Below the pieces are notes generated by a model. That model saw only the letters and a list, made by a program, of their open reading frames with translations. It ran no database searches and was not told the origin of the DNA. Made by a program: the position numbers and the translations under genes. A stretch of DNA of 48,493 nt, from NCBI RefSeq assembly GCF_009737085.1, contig NZ_WOVL01000036.1, positions 1 to 48,493 of the forward strand, in the 5' to 3' direction. Every line of letters begins with the position of its first letter. Within the stretch, counting starts at the first letter, position 1. Below, one piece after another: positions 27,469-34,784 of this stretch. The stretch comes from Paenibacillus sp. NEAU-GSW1. Lineage in GTDB: Bacteria; Bacillota; Bacilli; Paenibacillales; Paenibacillaceae.

Positions 27469-27972
27469 TTACTTCTTCGCCTTATAAAACTCATGATAAA
27501 GCTTCATCAGCGCCCGCTTCTCAATCCGTGATACGTAACTCCGGCTGATACCCAGCTCCTTCGCGATCTCCCGTTGCGTCCGCTCATCTCCGCCATGATC
27601 CAGGCCGAACCGGCCGCGAATCACTTCCTGCTCCCGCTCATCGAGAATATCGAGATTGCGGTATATTTTGCTCTTCTCAATCTTCAGCTGTACCCGCTCC
27701 ACCACATCATCGGCTTCCGTACCGAGAATATCGATCAGCGTTATTTCATTGCCTTCTTTGTCCGTTCCGATTGGATCGTGCAAGGAGACGTCTTTGCGCG
27801 TTTTCTTCAATGAGCGCAAATGCATAAGTATTTCGTTCTCAATACAACGGGCTGCGAAAGTCGCCAGCTTCGTCCCTTTGCCCGTCTGAAAGCTCTCGAT
27901 CGCTTTAATAAGCCCGATCGTCCCGATCGAGATCAAATCCTCGAGGTCCTCACCTGTGTTGTCAAATTTTTT
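27469..27972 (-). CDS. sigK: 3' part of sigK (sporulation sigma-K), interrupted gene
   Basis: From the junction codon at 27970-27972 the frame reads KKFDNTGEDLEDLISIGTIG and continues 167 codons to HEFYKAKK and a stop. It contains region 2 (GTKLATFAARCIENEILMHLR) and region 4 with the HTH TQREIAKELGISRSYVSRIEKRAL, matching SigK/SpoIVCB of spore formers. No start codon or ribosome site of its own is visible at the junction. The 5' part lies at 38574-38783 on the same strand. Joining the parts at the shared TTGA core gives a continuous 236-residue protein, close to the 241 of Bacillus subtilis pro-SigK. Sigma-K directs late mother-cell genes (coat, cortex), and excision of the intervening DNA would be required. 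Confidence 0.95.
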   Translation of the reverse strand, partial: KKFDNTGEDLEDLISIGTIGLIKAIESFQTGKGTKLATFAARCIENEILMHLRSLKKTRKDVSLHDPIGTDKEGNEITLIDILGTEADDVVERVQLKIEKSKIYRNLDILDEREQEVIRGRFGLDHGGDERTQREIAKELGISRSYVSRIEKRALMKLYHEFYKAKK

Positions 27973-27987
27973 GAGGTTGTGTTCGAA
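27958..27987. other. Left element junction (att half-site hybrid)
   Basis: The core TTGA (27971-27974) is shared with the right junction (38575-38578). Left of it is sigK sequence, right of it element DNA. In the rebuilt chromosomal site, GTTG (27958-27961) and CAAC (38588-38591) lie symmetrically around the core, as the outer arms of a serine-recombinase attB would. The exact crossover dinucleotide cannot be fixed. Confidence 0.8.
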
Positions 27988-29647
27988 CTCCTATGTCACT
28001 CAAATCCAATGTTGCCGCGATTTCGTTGTGTGCTCCAAACAATTTATCGAACGCTCCGATTGAAGTGACAACCATATAACGCTGTTTTTCGTTCTCTGGA
28101 TCTGGCTCAAATCGAACAATGATTTCTGTGAATAGCATTTCAATGATGTGCCGTTTGAAATCAAATGTGACGCTCTCAGGCTGCTTTAATTTTAATTGAA
28201 TATGGCTGACGAGTTCCTGTACGATTTCCATCGTCAAGTCGCTTTTAAGGCGGTTTTGAATTTGAACACGATAACGGTTTATTTCTGTTTCCAATTCGCT
28301 GATCGTTGCATTAACTTTAGATAAATCTTTAATCATTTCTTGTTCGGAAATGACCTCATGACGGAACATAATTTTAATCTTGTCTTTTTCTTTCTCGCGT
28401 TGATCGGCTTGAGATTCTAATACTTTTAACCTTGCTTCAAGTTCTTCTACACCTTCGTTTGTCTCGTTTTGCAAATGCTTATAAAAAGCCGTCGGATCAG
28501 AAACCAGTTTAACGACTTGTGCCCATATGTAATCCTCTAAAAGCTCAGCACGCAACGATTCGCTTTGGCATTTTTGTACTTCGGGACCATAGCGCTTTGG
28601 CGCTTGATTCGGGCATCGGTAACACCGATATTTCATTCGCTTGCCTGTTATTTTATCTTCTCGACCAGAATAGGTCGTCGCATCCCATGTTCGACCGCAA
28701 TGACCGCATTTCAAAAGTGATTTTAATAAATATTGATACGTTTGATTACCTACATGTTTGTTTGTTTTATTCTTATCTTTTTGTTTTTGCGCTAATTCGA
28801 ATAACTTTTCATCAATGATCCCTGGAACAGGAACGTCTAACCATTCCTCTTCGTCGCGAAGCGAGATCGTACGTTTAGGATTACCTGATTTTGTTGTTTG
28901 ACCTTTAATCTTTTTCGTTTTTCTTCGGTTGTAATAATACGTCCCAATATAAATTTCGGATGATAAAATGCGTCCAATGCTGGAAGCACTCCAGTTTTTA
29001 GATTCGCCACGTTTTGGCATAGCGCCTGCGGCGTAAAGTTTTTCGCCAATTTCACGCGTCGTTAAATTCTCATACACGTACCACTCATAAATCATCTTAA
29101 CGAATTGAGCTTCCGCTTCGTTGATCACGAGTTGTCCATTCTCGTCCTTATCGTAACCGAAGGGGGCAACACGCATCGGCATAATCTTCTTTAGCTCTTT
29201 TACAGCACGTTCGCGACCACGTACCGTACGTTTGCGAATAAGTGCAAGCTCATAACTTGCGATTGCTGAAATGATGTTAAAAAACAGAATCCCCTCAGGA
29301 GACTTCTCGAATTCGGTATCCGTAAAGGAGATGTCGGCTCCGTTTTTTTCAAGTTCCCTGACGACAATCAACTTGTCGGTCAGATCACGGCTAAAACGAT
29401 CGGGGTGCGTACATATGACACGCTCAATAATGCCTTCGGCAACGTCTTCACGCAGCTTTGTCATCACAGGGCGTACATCAATATCCTCCCCAGTAACGCC
29501 TTCCTCACGGTAGACACGAATATCCTCAAACTTATATCCCATTGATACTGCATGCTTCTTACAGAGCTCAATTTGAGCTTCTAAACTGGTGTTATCTACT
29601 TGAAGCGTTGTAGATACACGTACGTAAAGTGCAACAATCCTTCTCAC
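27962..29647 (-). CDS. Large serine recombinase of the sigK element (SpoIVCA-like)
   Basis: 561 aa from the GTG at 29647 (AAAGGTGG upstream); the longer frame to 29701 is unlikely. The resolvase domain has catalytic Ser12 in YVRVST. Next comes the recombinase domain (APFGYDKDENGQLVINEAEA onward), then a zinc ribbon (CGHCGRTWD and CYRCPNQ, about 310-360), then a coiled coil (about 400-470). It should cut and join the att sites to excise the element and restore sigK in the mother cell. Its last codons cross the left core: in this integrated state it ends QPQ-KI-stop, with the stop inside sigK DNA. In the excised circle the frame continues for 32 different residues from 38574 down to a stop at 38476-38478. 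No terminator separates it from the sigK 3' part. Confidence 0.95.
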   Translation of the reverse strand: MRRIVALYVRVSTTLQVDNTSLEAQIELCKKHAVSMGYKFEDIRVYREEGVTGEDIDVRPVMTKLREDVAEGIIERVICTHPDRFSRDLTDKLIVVRELEKNGADISFTDTEFEKSPEGILFFNIISAIASYELALIRKRTVRGRERAVKELKKIMPMRVAPFGYDKDENGQLVINEAEAQFVKMIYEWYVYENLTTREIGEKLYAAGAMPKRGESKNWSASSIGRILSSEIYIGTYYYNRRKTKKIKGQTTKSGNPKRTISLRDEEEWLDVPVPGIIDEKLFELAQKQKDKNKTNKHVGNQTYQYLLKSLLKCGHCGRTWDATTYSGREDKITGKRMKYRCYRCPNQAPKRYGPEVQKCQSESLRAELLEDYIWAQVVKLVSDPTAFYKHLQNETNEGVEELEARLKVLESQADQREKEKDKIKIMFRHEVISEQEMIKDLSKVNATISELETEINRYRVQIQNRLKSDLTMEIVQELVSHIQLKLKQPESVTFDFKRHIIEMLFTEIIVRFEPDPENEKQRYMVVTSIGAFDKLFGAHNEIAATLDLSDIGVRTQPQKI

Positions 29648-29683
29648 ACCACAAAACCACCTTTGTACCAAACGATAAAATCT

Positions 29684-29712
29684 ATTATAGACAAACCTCA
29701 TTGATGCGTAAA
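29684..29712 (-). promoter_or_regulatory. Sigma-A-like promoter of the recombinase
   Basis: On the minus strand TTTACG (29707-29712), 17 nt, then TATAAT (29684-29689), about 37 bp upstream of the GTG start. The -35 matches 4 of 6 positions. No convincing sigma-E site (CATACAAT with an ATA-type -35) is seen, although mother-cell control is expected for such a recombinase. Confidence 0.55.
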
Positions 29713-29746
29713 CAAAAACAGAGCCGAGTTCATAATGAACCGGCTC
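29711..29746 (-). terminator. Terminator between the small gene and the recombinase
   Basis: Minus-strand hairpin: GAGCCG/CGGCTC outer stem and GTTCA/TGAAC inner stem with a TTA loop, then TGTTTTTGTTT. It overlaps the last codons of the 49-aa gene, so that gene is terminated before the recombinase promoter. Confidence 0.8.
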
Positions 29747-29879
29747 CTTTGGGCATTAACACTTGTAAGATATAACGGATGACGTTGTCAAGATCAGCCT
29801 CTGCTTCCGCGACATCCTTCTCATGATAATCCAAGCTATGAGGCTCATAGATGATGACAATCTTTTTATCTGTACCCAA
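29730..29879 (-). CDS. Small protein next to the recombinase (possible directionality factor)
   Basis: 49 aa from a TTG at 29879, 6 nt after GAGGTGA. The frame is open to 29981, but those codons run through the terminator hairpin of the RNA unit, so the short form is preferred. The product is acidic: DKKIVIIYEPHSLDYHEKD, then VAEAEADLDNVIRYILQ. I do not recognise a family. Its place directly upstream of a serine recombinase is where recombination directionality factors and other small accessory genes sit, but nothing in the sequence proves that role. It is followed at once by a terminator. Confidence 0.5.
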   Translation of the reverse strand: MGTDKKIVIIYEPHSLDYHEKDVAEAEADLDNVIRYILQVLMPKGAGSL

Positions 29880-29938
29880 GGCAGTCACCTCGGTACAACG
29901 TATGAGGGTGAAAGATTGTCCAATAACTAAGTAAAAAT

Positions 29939-30013
29939 AAAAGCCCCACGAAAGTGTGGGGCTTAGACAATGCTTCTGCAAAATACGCAGAAGCCGCGCC
30001 TTTCGGCTAGATA
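29939..30013 (-). ncRNA. Structured RNA unit B with its own terminator
   Basis: On the minus strand: ATCTAG, hairpin GCC-GAAA-GGC, GCGGCTTCTGC/GCAGAAGC hairpin, ATT, TCTA, then the terminator hairpin AAGCCCCAC/GTGGGGCTT followed by TTATTTTTA. It is related to unit A (30058-30142): both read ATCTAG, hairpin, CGGCTTC...GAAGCATT, TCTA, terminator. No good promoter is seen for unit B alone (TTGTCG, 17 nt, TATCTA is weak), so it may also be a leader of the 49-aa gene. Confidence 0.5.
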
Positions 30014-30057
30014 AAATTAGTATATGTTAGCGACAAAGCGTTTATACATATGAAATG

Positions 30058-30142
30058 AAAAAAAGAGAAATCGCAATGATTTCTCTTTTTTCTAGAAATG
30101 CTTCCGAGGAAGCCGTGTCTCAAATGAGACTAGATATTAGAT
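30058..30142 (-). ncRNA. Structured RNA unit A (about 85 nt) with promoter and terminator
   Basis: A consensus promoter on the minus strand predicts a start near 30142. The RNA would fold as UCUA/UAGA closing two hairpins, GUCUC-AUUU-GAGAC and GCUUC-CUCG-GAAGC, a three-way junction. It ends at a terminator (AAAGAGAAATC/GATTTCTCTTT with a U-run). No ORF or ribosome site fits inside. This looks like a small noncoding RNA encoded right after the MazF-like gene. Function unknown. Confidence 0.6.
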
Positions 30143-30148
30143 GTCTAT

Positions 30149-30177
30149 AATATATCGAGAAACAAAGAACTTGTCAA
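30149..30177 (-). promoter_or_regulatory. Consensus sigma-A promoter for RNA unit A
   Basis: TTGACA (30172-30177), exactly 17 nt, then TATATT (30149-30154). The -35 overlaps the stop codon of the MazF-like gene, so the promoter serves downstream DNA only, where there is RNA-like structure but no immediate gene. Confidence 0.75.
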
Positions 30178-30755
30178 GGTTTTATTTCAAGTTGCGAAGC
30201 AATAAATTTAGAAATATCGTTCATTTTTTCCTTCTTAACTTTTCCAACCAATAAACCTAATCTAGCCTTATCGATTGACATAATGTCGGAAATAATAACA
30301 CGAGAAGGATCTTTTTTTAAAGTAACACCATCCTCAAGATCATTACTTGTTAGCTTAGTTTGATAAGGTTCTTTAACCTTATTTCCGTCGCCCTCGATTG
30401 GTACCACATTTACTTTTTGAGAAAATAGATTGCCGGATGAGTTTTGTAAAATAATTACTGGGTGTTCGCCGCTTAACTCACTCCCAAGGTTTTCACCAAG
30501 AAATGCATTGTAAATTTGTCCTCTGATTGGCTTCAGGGGGTGTTGGTTTTTTTCTTTACCATCTGTTGGTCTTTGTTTGTTCAGTTCTGCAGAGTCGTAA
30601 GATAATTTTAGATTTTCTGTGATTGCATCTAGCAGTGCTGCGGCTTTTGTATAATCACACTTTTTTAAGTTGGCAATAATGGAGGTGGACTTTGTCTGTA
30701 ACTGATCCTTTAATGAAGTGCTTAGTTCGTCTACATCTTCATATTTTTTATGCAT
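30174..30755 (-). CDS. MazF/PemK-like protein with helical N-terminal domain
   Basis: 193 aa. Residues 1-about 75 are helical and unlike MazF. From about 76 on the pattern is that of PemK/MazF toxins: IRGQIYNAFLG, GSELSGEHPVIILQNSSGN, NVVPIEG, TKLTSNDLEDGVTLKKDPSRVIISDIMSIDKARLGLLVGKV. MazF proteins are mRNA endoribonucleases normally held by a separate antitoxin; none is obvious here, unless the fused N-terminal part or the upstream HTH protein serves. The gene lies 87 bp after the HTH gene. It could stabilise the element. The fold assignment is fairly good, toxicity unproven. Confidence 0.7.
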   Translation of the reverse strand: MHKKYEDVDELSTSLKDQLQTKSTSIIANLKKCDYTKAAALLDAITENLKLSYDSAELNKQRPTDGKEKNQHPLKPIRGQIYNAFLGENLGSELSGEHPVIILQNSSGNLFSQKVNVVPIEGDGNKVKEPYQTKLTSNDLEDGVTLKKDPSRVIISDIMSIDKARLGLLVGKVKKEKMNDISKFIASQLEIKP

Positions 30756-30842
30756 CTTTTGAAATATCCCCTCTGTTTATATCGTGTTTCCATATACTTC
30801 GACATAAGCAGAAAAGTTTCCTTCATTAATGTATAAGCTTTT

Positions 30843-31175
30843 TTATTCCATATTCAAAATTTGTTGTATTCTTTTTTGGTCTAAACTTTCCAAGACCTTT
30901 ATTTTATCTTTCACGTAGGGATAATGATCGATGTACAATTTGTTCTTCACGTCCTTTCCTAGGGCTGCCCAGGGATTCGTTCGGCAAGCTTTGATCTTAC
31001 CCGTCGTAAACCACTTTCGAACAGTTACAGGGGATTTGCCTGTCAGTTCGGCGATATCGTTAACGGAATATTCCCAGCCATCTTTGTACGGTTTAAATAC
31101 ATCTTCAGGTAAGTAAGTATACACAGAGAAGCCAAGCTTCTCTGTGAGTGAGCAAAATTGATCGTACGAAATCAT
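30843..31175 (-). CDS. HTH (MerR/excisionase-like) protein
   Basis: 110 aa. The middle reads YSVNDIAELTGKSPVTVRKWFTTGKIKA, a clear helix-turn-helix of the MerR/excisionase kind, then a basic/aromatic tail. The start overlaps the stop of the 738-aa recombinase-like gene by 4 bp, so the two are coupled; GAGGGGGA precedes the ATG. Such pairing suggests a DNA-binding partner (excisionase or regulator) of the large protein. It resembles the 92-aa HTH protein at 35134-35412 in this motif. Confidence 0.75.
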   Translation of the reverse strand: MISYDQFCSLTEKLGFSVYTYLPEDVFKPYKDGWEYSVNDIAELTGKSPVTVRKWFTTGKIKACRTNPWAALGKDVKNKLYIDHYPYVKDKIKVLESLDQKRIQQILNME

Positions 31176-33388
31176 GTGGTATCCCCCTCGGTAGCTGCAA
31201 GGATTAGTCGGTCTTTTTCTGTCGTCAATTTTTGAATTTTTTCTTCAAGTGCATCTCCTAATTTTGTGCGTTCGGTAATGCTTAGCTTAGACAATTTGCC
31301 GAGCGCATTAAACCTTTGTTTAAGATCGTCGAGTTCGGCATTGATTTTACTGATTTGCTTCTTCGTCGCTACGTCTAGCTTAGGTGGTTCATCGCTAACA
31401 ACCGCAACTGGTGGAGGAGGGGTAATGCCCAACATTTTGTTTTCCCAAATTTCTAATTCATCTAAATTAAACGGGAAGTTGAGGGCGGCATTGATTACCT
31501 CGACATACGATTCTAAGTCGATCTTTTCTTGATAATGTTCTTTGTTTGTACTTTTTTTACCTTTGTGCCTACTGTGATATTCGGCAACATCCGATTTCTG
31601 CTCTTCGAGAACCAGGTTTCGAAAGAATGTGCGTTTGGCAATCAAGTTGTTTCCAGTATGCCGCGTGTCATAGCTGCTGAAATGTGAGATCTCGTCTTCA
31701 GATAGAATCCCTTCGAACATATCCTTGTGATAACTCATCCAATTCACCATCGATGCACTGGAAGAGTAATGTGAATCGCTAAATTCCTCTGTGTCTTGCG
31801 GTCGGAATAAGTATCCTTTTCCGCGAGGAAGGGTGTATTTGTTATAGAGATTTTCCAAATATAAATTTAGAAAATGAACAACTTTGGGTACTAGCAATAT
31901 GCCGTACTTGCCGGATGGAGACTGGCGCATTTTGCTGATGTCACGAGTAACGTGCATGACGCCAAATTTATACGTTTCACCTGAGCTGCCTTTGAATTCT
32001 TTTAATTTTATTAGCTTCGTTGTCTGATCGAGCTCGAAATGTTTATCGATTTCAAGTTTGCTCATTTCAATAGGACGGATGCAGCTGAAAAAGCCTAATG
32101 CAAGCATAGCCGTATTTTTGATCGGTGTATGAAGGTTTTTGCCTGTACTGTTGAAAACATTGTGAATCATCTGAACCAGTTGCTTTCTTGTTAAAAATAA
32201 AGATGTGGATTCTTTGTCGGGTTGAGCGTTCTCTCTGCTCATAAACTTTTCAAGGTTTTCGTCTAAATCTTCGCCGATAGCAACAAGACGAGCTCTAGCT
32301 TCTTGCATAGTTAATCCGGTTGCGCGTTCTTGAGCTCGAATTTCTTCTTTTTCTTGCATCAATAAATAGTAAAAGAAACCTCTTATATATTTTTTGACGC
32401 TGAAGCGAGTCATTCCACCTTTCCCCCGCACGAGCGCTTGAATATCGTTGGAGTTAATATCCATGAAATCGAACAATTCTGGATTAAATTTTTTGCGTTC
32501 ATCTTCGGTTAACAATCGATAGCCATTTCGACCTTCTAATTCCCACCAATTATTGATTCCGCTACGAAAACAGATGATCGAGTAATAAGCACGGGCAATT
32601 TGCGCTCTCCAATCATCTGGTGCATCGCTTTGTTTAAATTTAGGAAACTGAGCGGAAGCGCTAAAAACGACTTTGTTATCGGTACGATAATCAATAAATT
32701 CATTGATTATTTTTTGTTGAACAGGGCTTAGCATGCCGAAATAATTGCGTCGTTTTGCGCTCCTGCCAGCAACCGATTCCATTTTTATTTTTTTGAAGTT
32801 TTCTTTTATCCAAATGGAGTCCCATTTCCCTTTAGCGATTTTGGCTTCATCCATTAACCCGGCTTTGGAGTATATCGCTAATCGGGTGTAGTTATAACCC
32901 ATCTCCTCGGCTATCTCTGGGAGTGATTTGTAACGCTTCATAAATGCTTCTACGCCCGATCTAATGAATGCGAACTTTGGAAACGATCCGCCAGGTGTAT
33001 TTCTTAATGGAGAAGGTAGCACATCTCTTCCGACGTGGAGCAAGAATTCATTGAATGTGCCATTATGAAGAAGTTTTATAAATGTTGTATTTCTCAGTCC
33101 AATGAGTTTATTGGCTTCGGAGTAACCGATAAATGTACCAACTTTTATTTGAACGGTGTCCCATCCAAAACCTTCATCCTCCCCAATTTGAAATGCTGAC
33201 TCGCGAATCGAAGCAACATCCTTCTTCATGATTTCAATCGAATGTTTAAGCAACACCTGCCATAAATCCATGACTGTATTTGTGACAATGTGACTGATCG
33301 AATTAATGCCGTTGGCTATAAAGGCTCTTTTCACTTCATTCGGCATCTCCAATTTATCGATCGAAATGTCGAGTAATGTCTTTGTCAT
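31172..33388 (-). CDS. Large tyrosine-recombinase-like protein
   Basis: 738 aa. The N-terminal half (1-about 400) is unfamiliar, with an HTH-like piece LPEIAEEMGYNYTRLAIYSKAGLM. The C-terminal half resembles a tyrosine recombinase catalytic domain: AMLALGFFSCIRPIEMSKL (first Arg), then FSSYDTRHTGNNL (second Arg region), then EYHSRHKGKKSTNKEHYQE with a candidate nucleophile Tyr. A coiled-coil tail follows (about 690-735). Motifs are in the right order, so activity is possible, but the domain is divergent. It is unusual beside a serine recombinase and may act on another site or element. RBS is GAGGTGAAGAAAGGAAT. Confidence 0.65.
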   Translation of the reverse strand: MTKTLLDISIDKLEMPNEVKRAFIANGINSISHIVTNTVMDLWQVLLKHSIEIMKKDVASIRESAFQIGEDEGFGWDTVQIKVGTFIGYSEANKLIGLRNTTFIKLLHNGTFNEFLLHVGRDVLPSPLRNTPGGSFPKFAFIRSGVEAFMKRYKSLPEIAEEMGYNYTRLAIYSKAGLMDEAKIAKGKWDSIWIKENFKKIKMESVAGRSAKRRNYFGMLSPVQQKIINEFIDYRTDNKVVFSASAQFPKFKQSDAPDDWRAQIARAYYSIICFRSGINNWWELEGRNGYRLLTEDERKKFNPELFDFMDINSNDIQALVRGKGGMTRFSVKKYIRGFFYYLLMQEKEEIRAQERATGLTMQEARARLVAIGEDLDENLEKFMSRENAQPDKESTSLFLTRKQLVQMIHNVFNSTGKNLHTPIKNTAMLALGFFSCIRPIEMSKLEIDKHFELDQTTKLIKLKEFKGSSGETYKFGVMHVTRDISKMRQSPSGKYGILLVPKVVHFLNLYLENLYNKYTLPRGKGYLFRPQDTEEFSDSHYSSSASMVNWMSYHKDMFEGILSEDEISHFSSYDTRHTGNNLIAKRTFFRNLVLEEQKSDVAEYHSRHKGKKSTNKEHYQEKIDLESYVEVINAALNFPFNLDELEIWENKMLGITPPPPVAVVSDEPPKLDVATKKQISKINAELDDLKQRFNALGKLSKLSITERTKLGDALEEKIQKLTTEKDRLILAATEGDTT

Positions 33389-33408
33389 ATTCCTTTCTTC
33401 ACCTCAAA

Positions 33409-33420
33409 TATATGTATATG
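33409..33420 (-). promoter_or_regulatory. Shared motif CATATACATATA upstream of the 738-aa gene
   Basis: The 12-mer lies about 20 bp before the start codon and recurs at 35445-35456, about 33 bp before the 92-aa HTH gene. It overlaps the likely -10 region (TTTGGA, 16 nt, TACATA). It may be a common operator within the element. Confidence 0.4.
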
Positions 33421-33547
33421 CGCTCAACGTGATCCAAATGATACTGCTTTCTAACGAAAGCGGTAAAGAATTTGTATAAAAACAGTATCATTTTGAGCGT
33501 TCCGATTATTTGTTAAAGCGATCGAATGTTCGCATCGCTTTAACAAA
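33421..33547. repeat. Complex inverted-repeat region between divergent genes
   Basis: IR1: CGCTCAA...AATGATACTG (33421-33446) against CAGTATCATTTTGAGCG (33483-33499), with a 9-nt insertion in the left arm. Inside its loop is GCTTTC-TAAC-GAAAGC (33446-33461). IR2: TTTGTTAAAGCGAT (33509-33522) against ATCGCTTTAACAAA (33534-33547), extended inward by CGAA/TTCG with one bulge. No U-run follows. IR1 adjoins the promoter of the 738-aa gene. Candidate for an operator array, recombination site or replication origin. Confidence 0.75.
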
Positions 33548-33619
33548 TTAACACATATACTCTGTTTTCATTCTTTCACGGTTTCTCCTTTTCCATACAA
33601 GATAATTCCAAATTGAATG

Positions 33620-33647
33620 TTGACATGTGCTATTCTTTTCTTATAAC
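33620..33647 (+). promoter_or_regulatory. Sigma-A promoter of the 173-aa gene
   Basis: TTGACA (33620-33625), 16 nt, TATAAC (33642-33647), about 40 bp upstream of the preferred GTG start. A strong match, pointing away from the inverted-repeat region. Confidence 0.7.
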
Positions 33648-33686
33648 AACGATGGTTCAAGAGAATGAATTATGGAGGATATACGT

Positions 33687-34208
33687 GTGAAATTCGAGTA
33701 TCTGTTTTTCACTGGTAACAATGAAAATGGTAAAGAAGGAATTAAGCTTGGCATCAAGGTTAAAGTAGCTGATAAAGAGGAGTCTCGGGGGTACTTTTTG
33801 CTTGATGATGGCGGAAAAATTGAAATGATTCTTGAACAAACGGTGCTTTCCGTTAAAGAGCAGTGCGAAATCGAAGACATAATCATAAATACGGATTGTG
33901 ATGAAAATAAGTGGGTTATGGCAGTCGTTGAATTTGTAAAAGAACATGGATTAGACGCAGAACTTCATATATCTGATCCGGAGGGTAAAGATATAAAAAA
34001 TGCAAGCAAAATAGTAAGCAACTTCTATACGTATGAGTTGCAAGTTCGCCCGATATTCGAGAGTGGTTACTGTCGTGTAACGTTTAAGGTTATAACTAAC
34101 AAGGAAAATCAGAAAGAAGTAAATGTAGAAAGAATAATTCATTTGAAGGAAAAAGTCAAATCAAAGACACAGAAATGGCAATCGTTCAAACGTATCAAAA
34201 ATCAATAG
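33687..34208 (+). CDS. Unknown 173-aa protein
   Basis: I choose the GTG at 33687 because GGAGG lies 8 nt upstream; the ATG at 33672 overlaps that ribosome site. The product (KFEYLFFTGNNENGKEGIKL at the start) is charged, mostly beta-strand-like in pattern, with a Lys-rich tail (LKEKVKSKTQKW). No signal peptide, membrane segment or family I recognise. It is one of only three plus-strand genes in the element. A terminator hairpin follows at 34265-34292. Confidence 0.7.
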   Translation: MKFEYLFFTGNNENGKEGIKLGIKVKVADKEESRGYFLLDDGGKIEMILEQTVLSVKEQCEIEDIIINTDCDENKWVMAVVEFVKEHGLDAELHISDPEGKDIKNASKIVSNFYTYELQVRPIFESGYCRVTFKVITNKENQKEVNVERIIHLKEKVKSKTQKWQSFKRIKNQ

Positions 34209-34264
34209 CTAAAGAGATTACCAAAGAGCAAAGGGTTCGAATTGTTCTTGGCTTGTTGTAATAT

Positions 34265-34292
34265 TGAGGGGCGAAATTTTTCGCTTCTCTTT
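34265..34292 (+). terminator. Terminator after the 173-aa gene
   Basis: GAGGGGCGAAA and TTTCGCTTCTC pair with two G-U wobbles in RNA and are followed by TTTTTTT. Confidence 0.7.
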
Positions 34293-34354
34293 TTTTAGGA
34301 TTTGAATGTAAATTCAAAAAATAAAATCATATCTAATAAATTGGATGTGATGAA

Positions 34355-34738
34355 ATGGATTTTATGGAAACAGATGAAGGAAAGAAGTATGCAAAAGCGT
34401 GGGCTGTTAGAAGTAAAATGATTAATACGTTTTGGAAACACAATCACAGTGTGTTCGAGGTCATAAAAGACATCACTGATGTTTATGTGAACTATGACAA
34501 CCCGTATTTTTCAATACACTTTATTTATGAGGGGATTGAGAATCGAATAACATTTAAAAGAGATGAAAAGGCGAAAAAGTGGGAATTACGAACATCTATA
34601 GACATCGGTTGCGATTGGGAATCAAATGCCGTATGGACAGATCTTTCTAAATCTGATTTTACAAAAAAAATAAGCACCAAGCTTATTACATATCCTGGAG
34701 TAAGAATGAGTGCATTGTTACATGGGATCAAATTGTAA
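34355..34738 (+). CDS. Unknown 127-aa protein
   Basis: The protein begins MDFMETDEGKKYAKAW and contains aromatic, beta-strand-rich stretches (YDNPYFSIHFIYEG, ITFKRDEKAKKWELRTS). No recognised domain, no membrane segment. GGATGTGATG precedes the ATG. It ends just before a strong bidirectional terminator shared with the converging zinc-ribbon gene. Function unknown. Confidence 0.65.
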   Translation: MDFMETDEGKKYAKAWAVRSKMINTFWKHNHSVFEVIKDITDVYVNYDNPYFSIHFIYEGIENRITFKRDEKAKKWELRTSIDIGCDWESNAVWTDLSKSDFTKKISTKLITYPGVRMSALLHGIKL

Positions 34739-34749
34739 AGGTTAAACAC

Positions 34750-34784
34750 AAAACCGAACCAGTGATTATTCTGGTTCGGTTTTT
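34750..34784. terminator. Bidirectional terminator
   Basis: AAAACCGAACCAG and CTGGTTCGGTTTT form a perfect 13-bp stem around TGATTATT. It ends the 127-aa gene and, on the other strand, overlaps the end of the zinc-ribbon gene. Confidence 0.88.

Noticed and set aside
29939..30142. Type III toxin-antitoxin RNA repeats for the MazF-like gene
   Set aside because: Type III antitoxins are repeat arrays upstream of the toxin; these units lie downstream, each with its own terminator. Kept only as unexplained RNAs.
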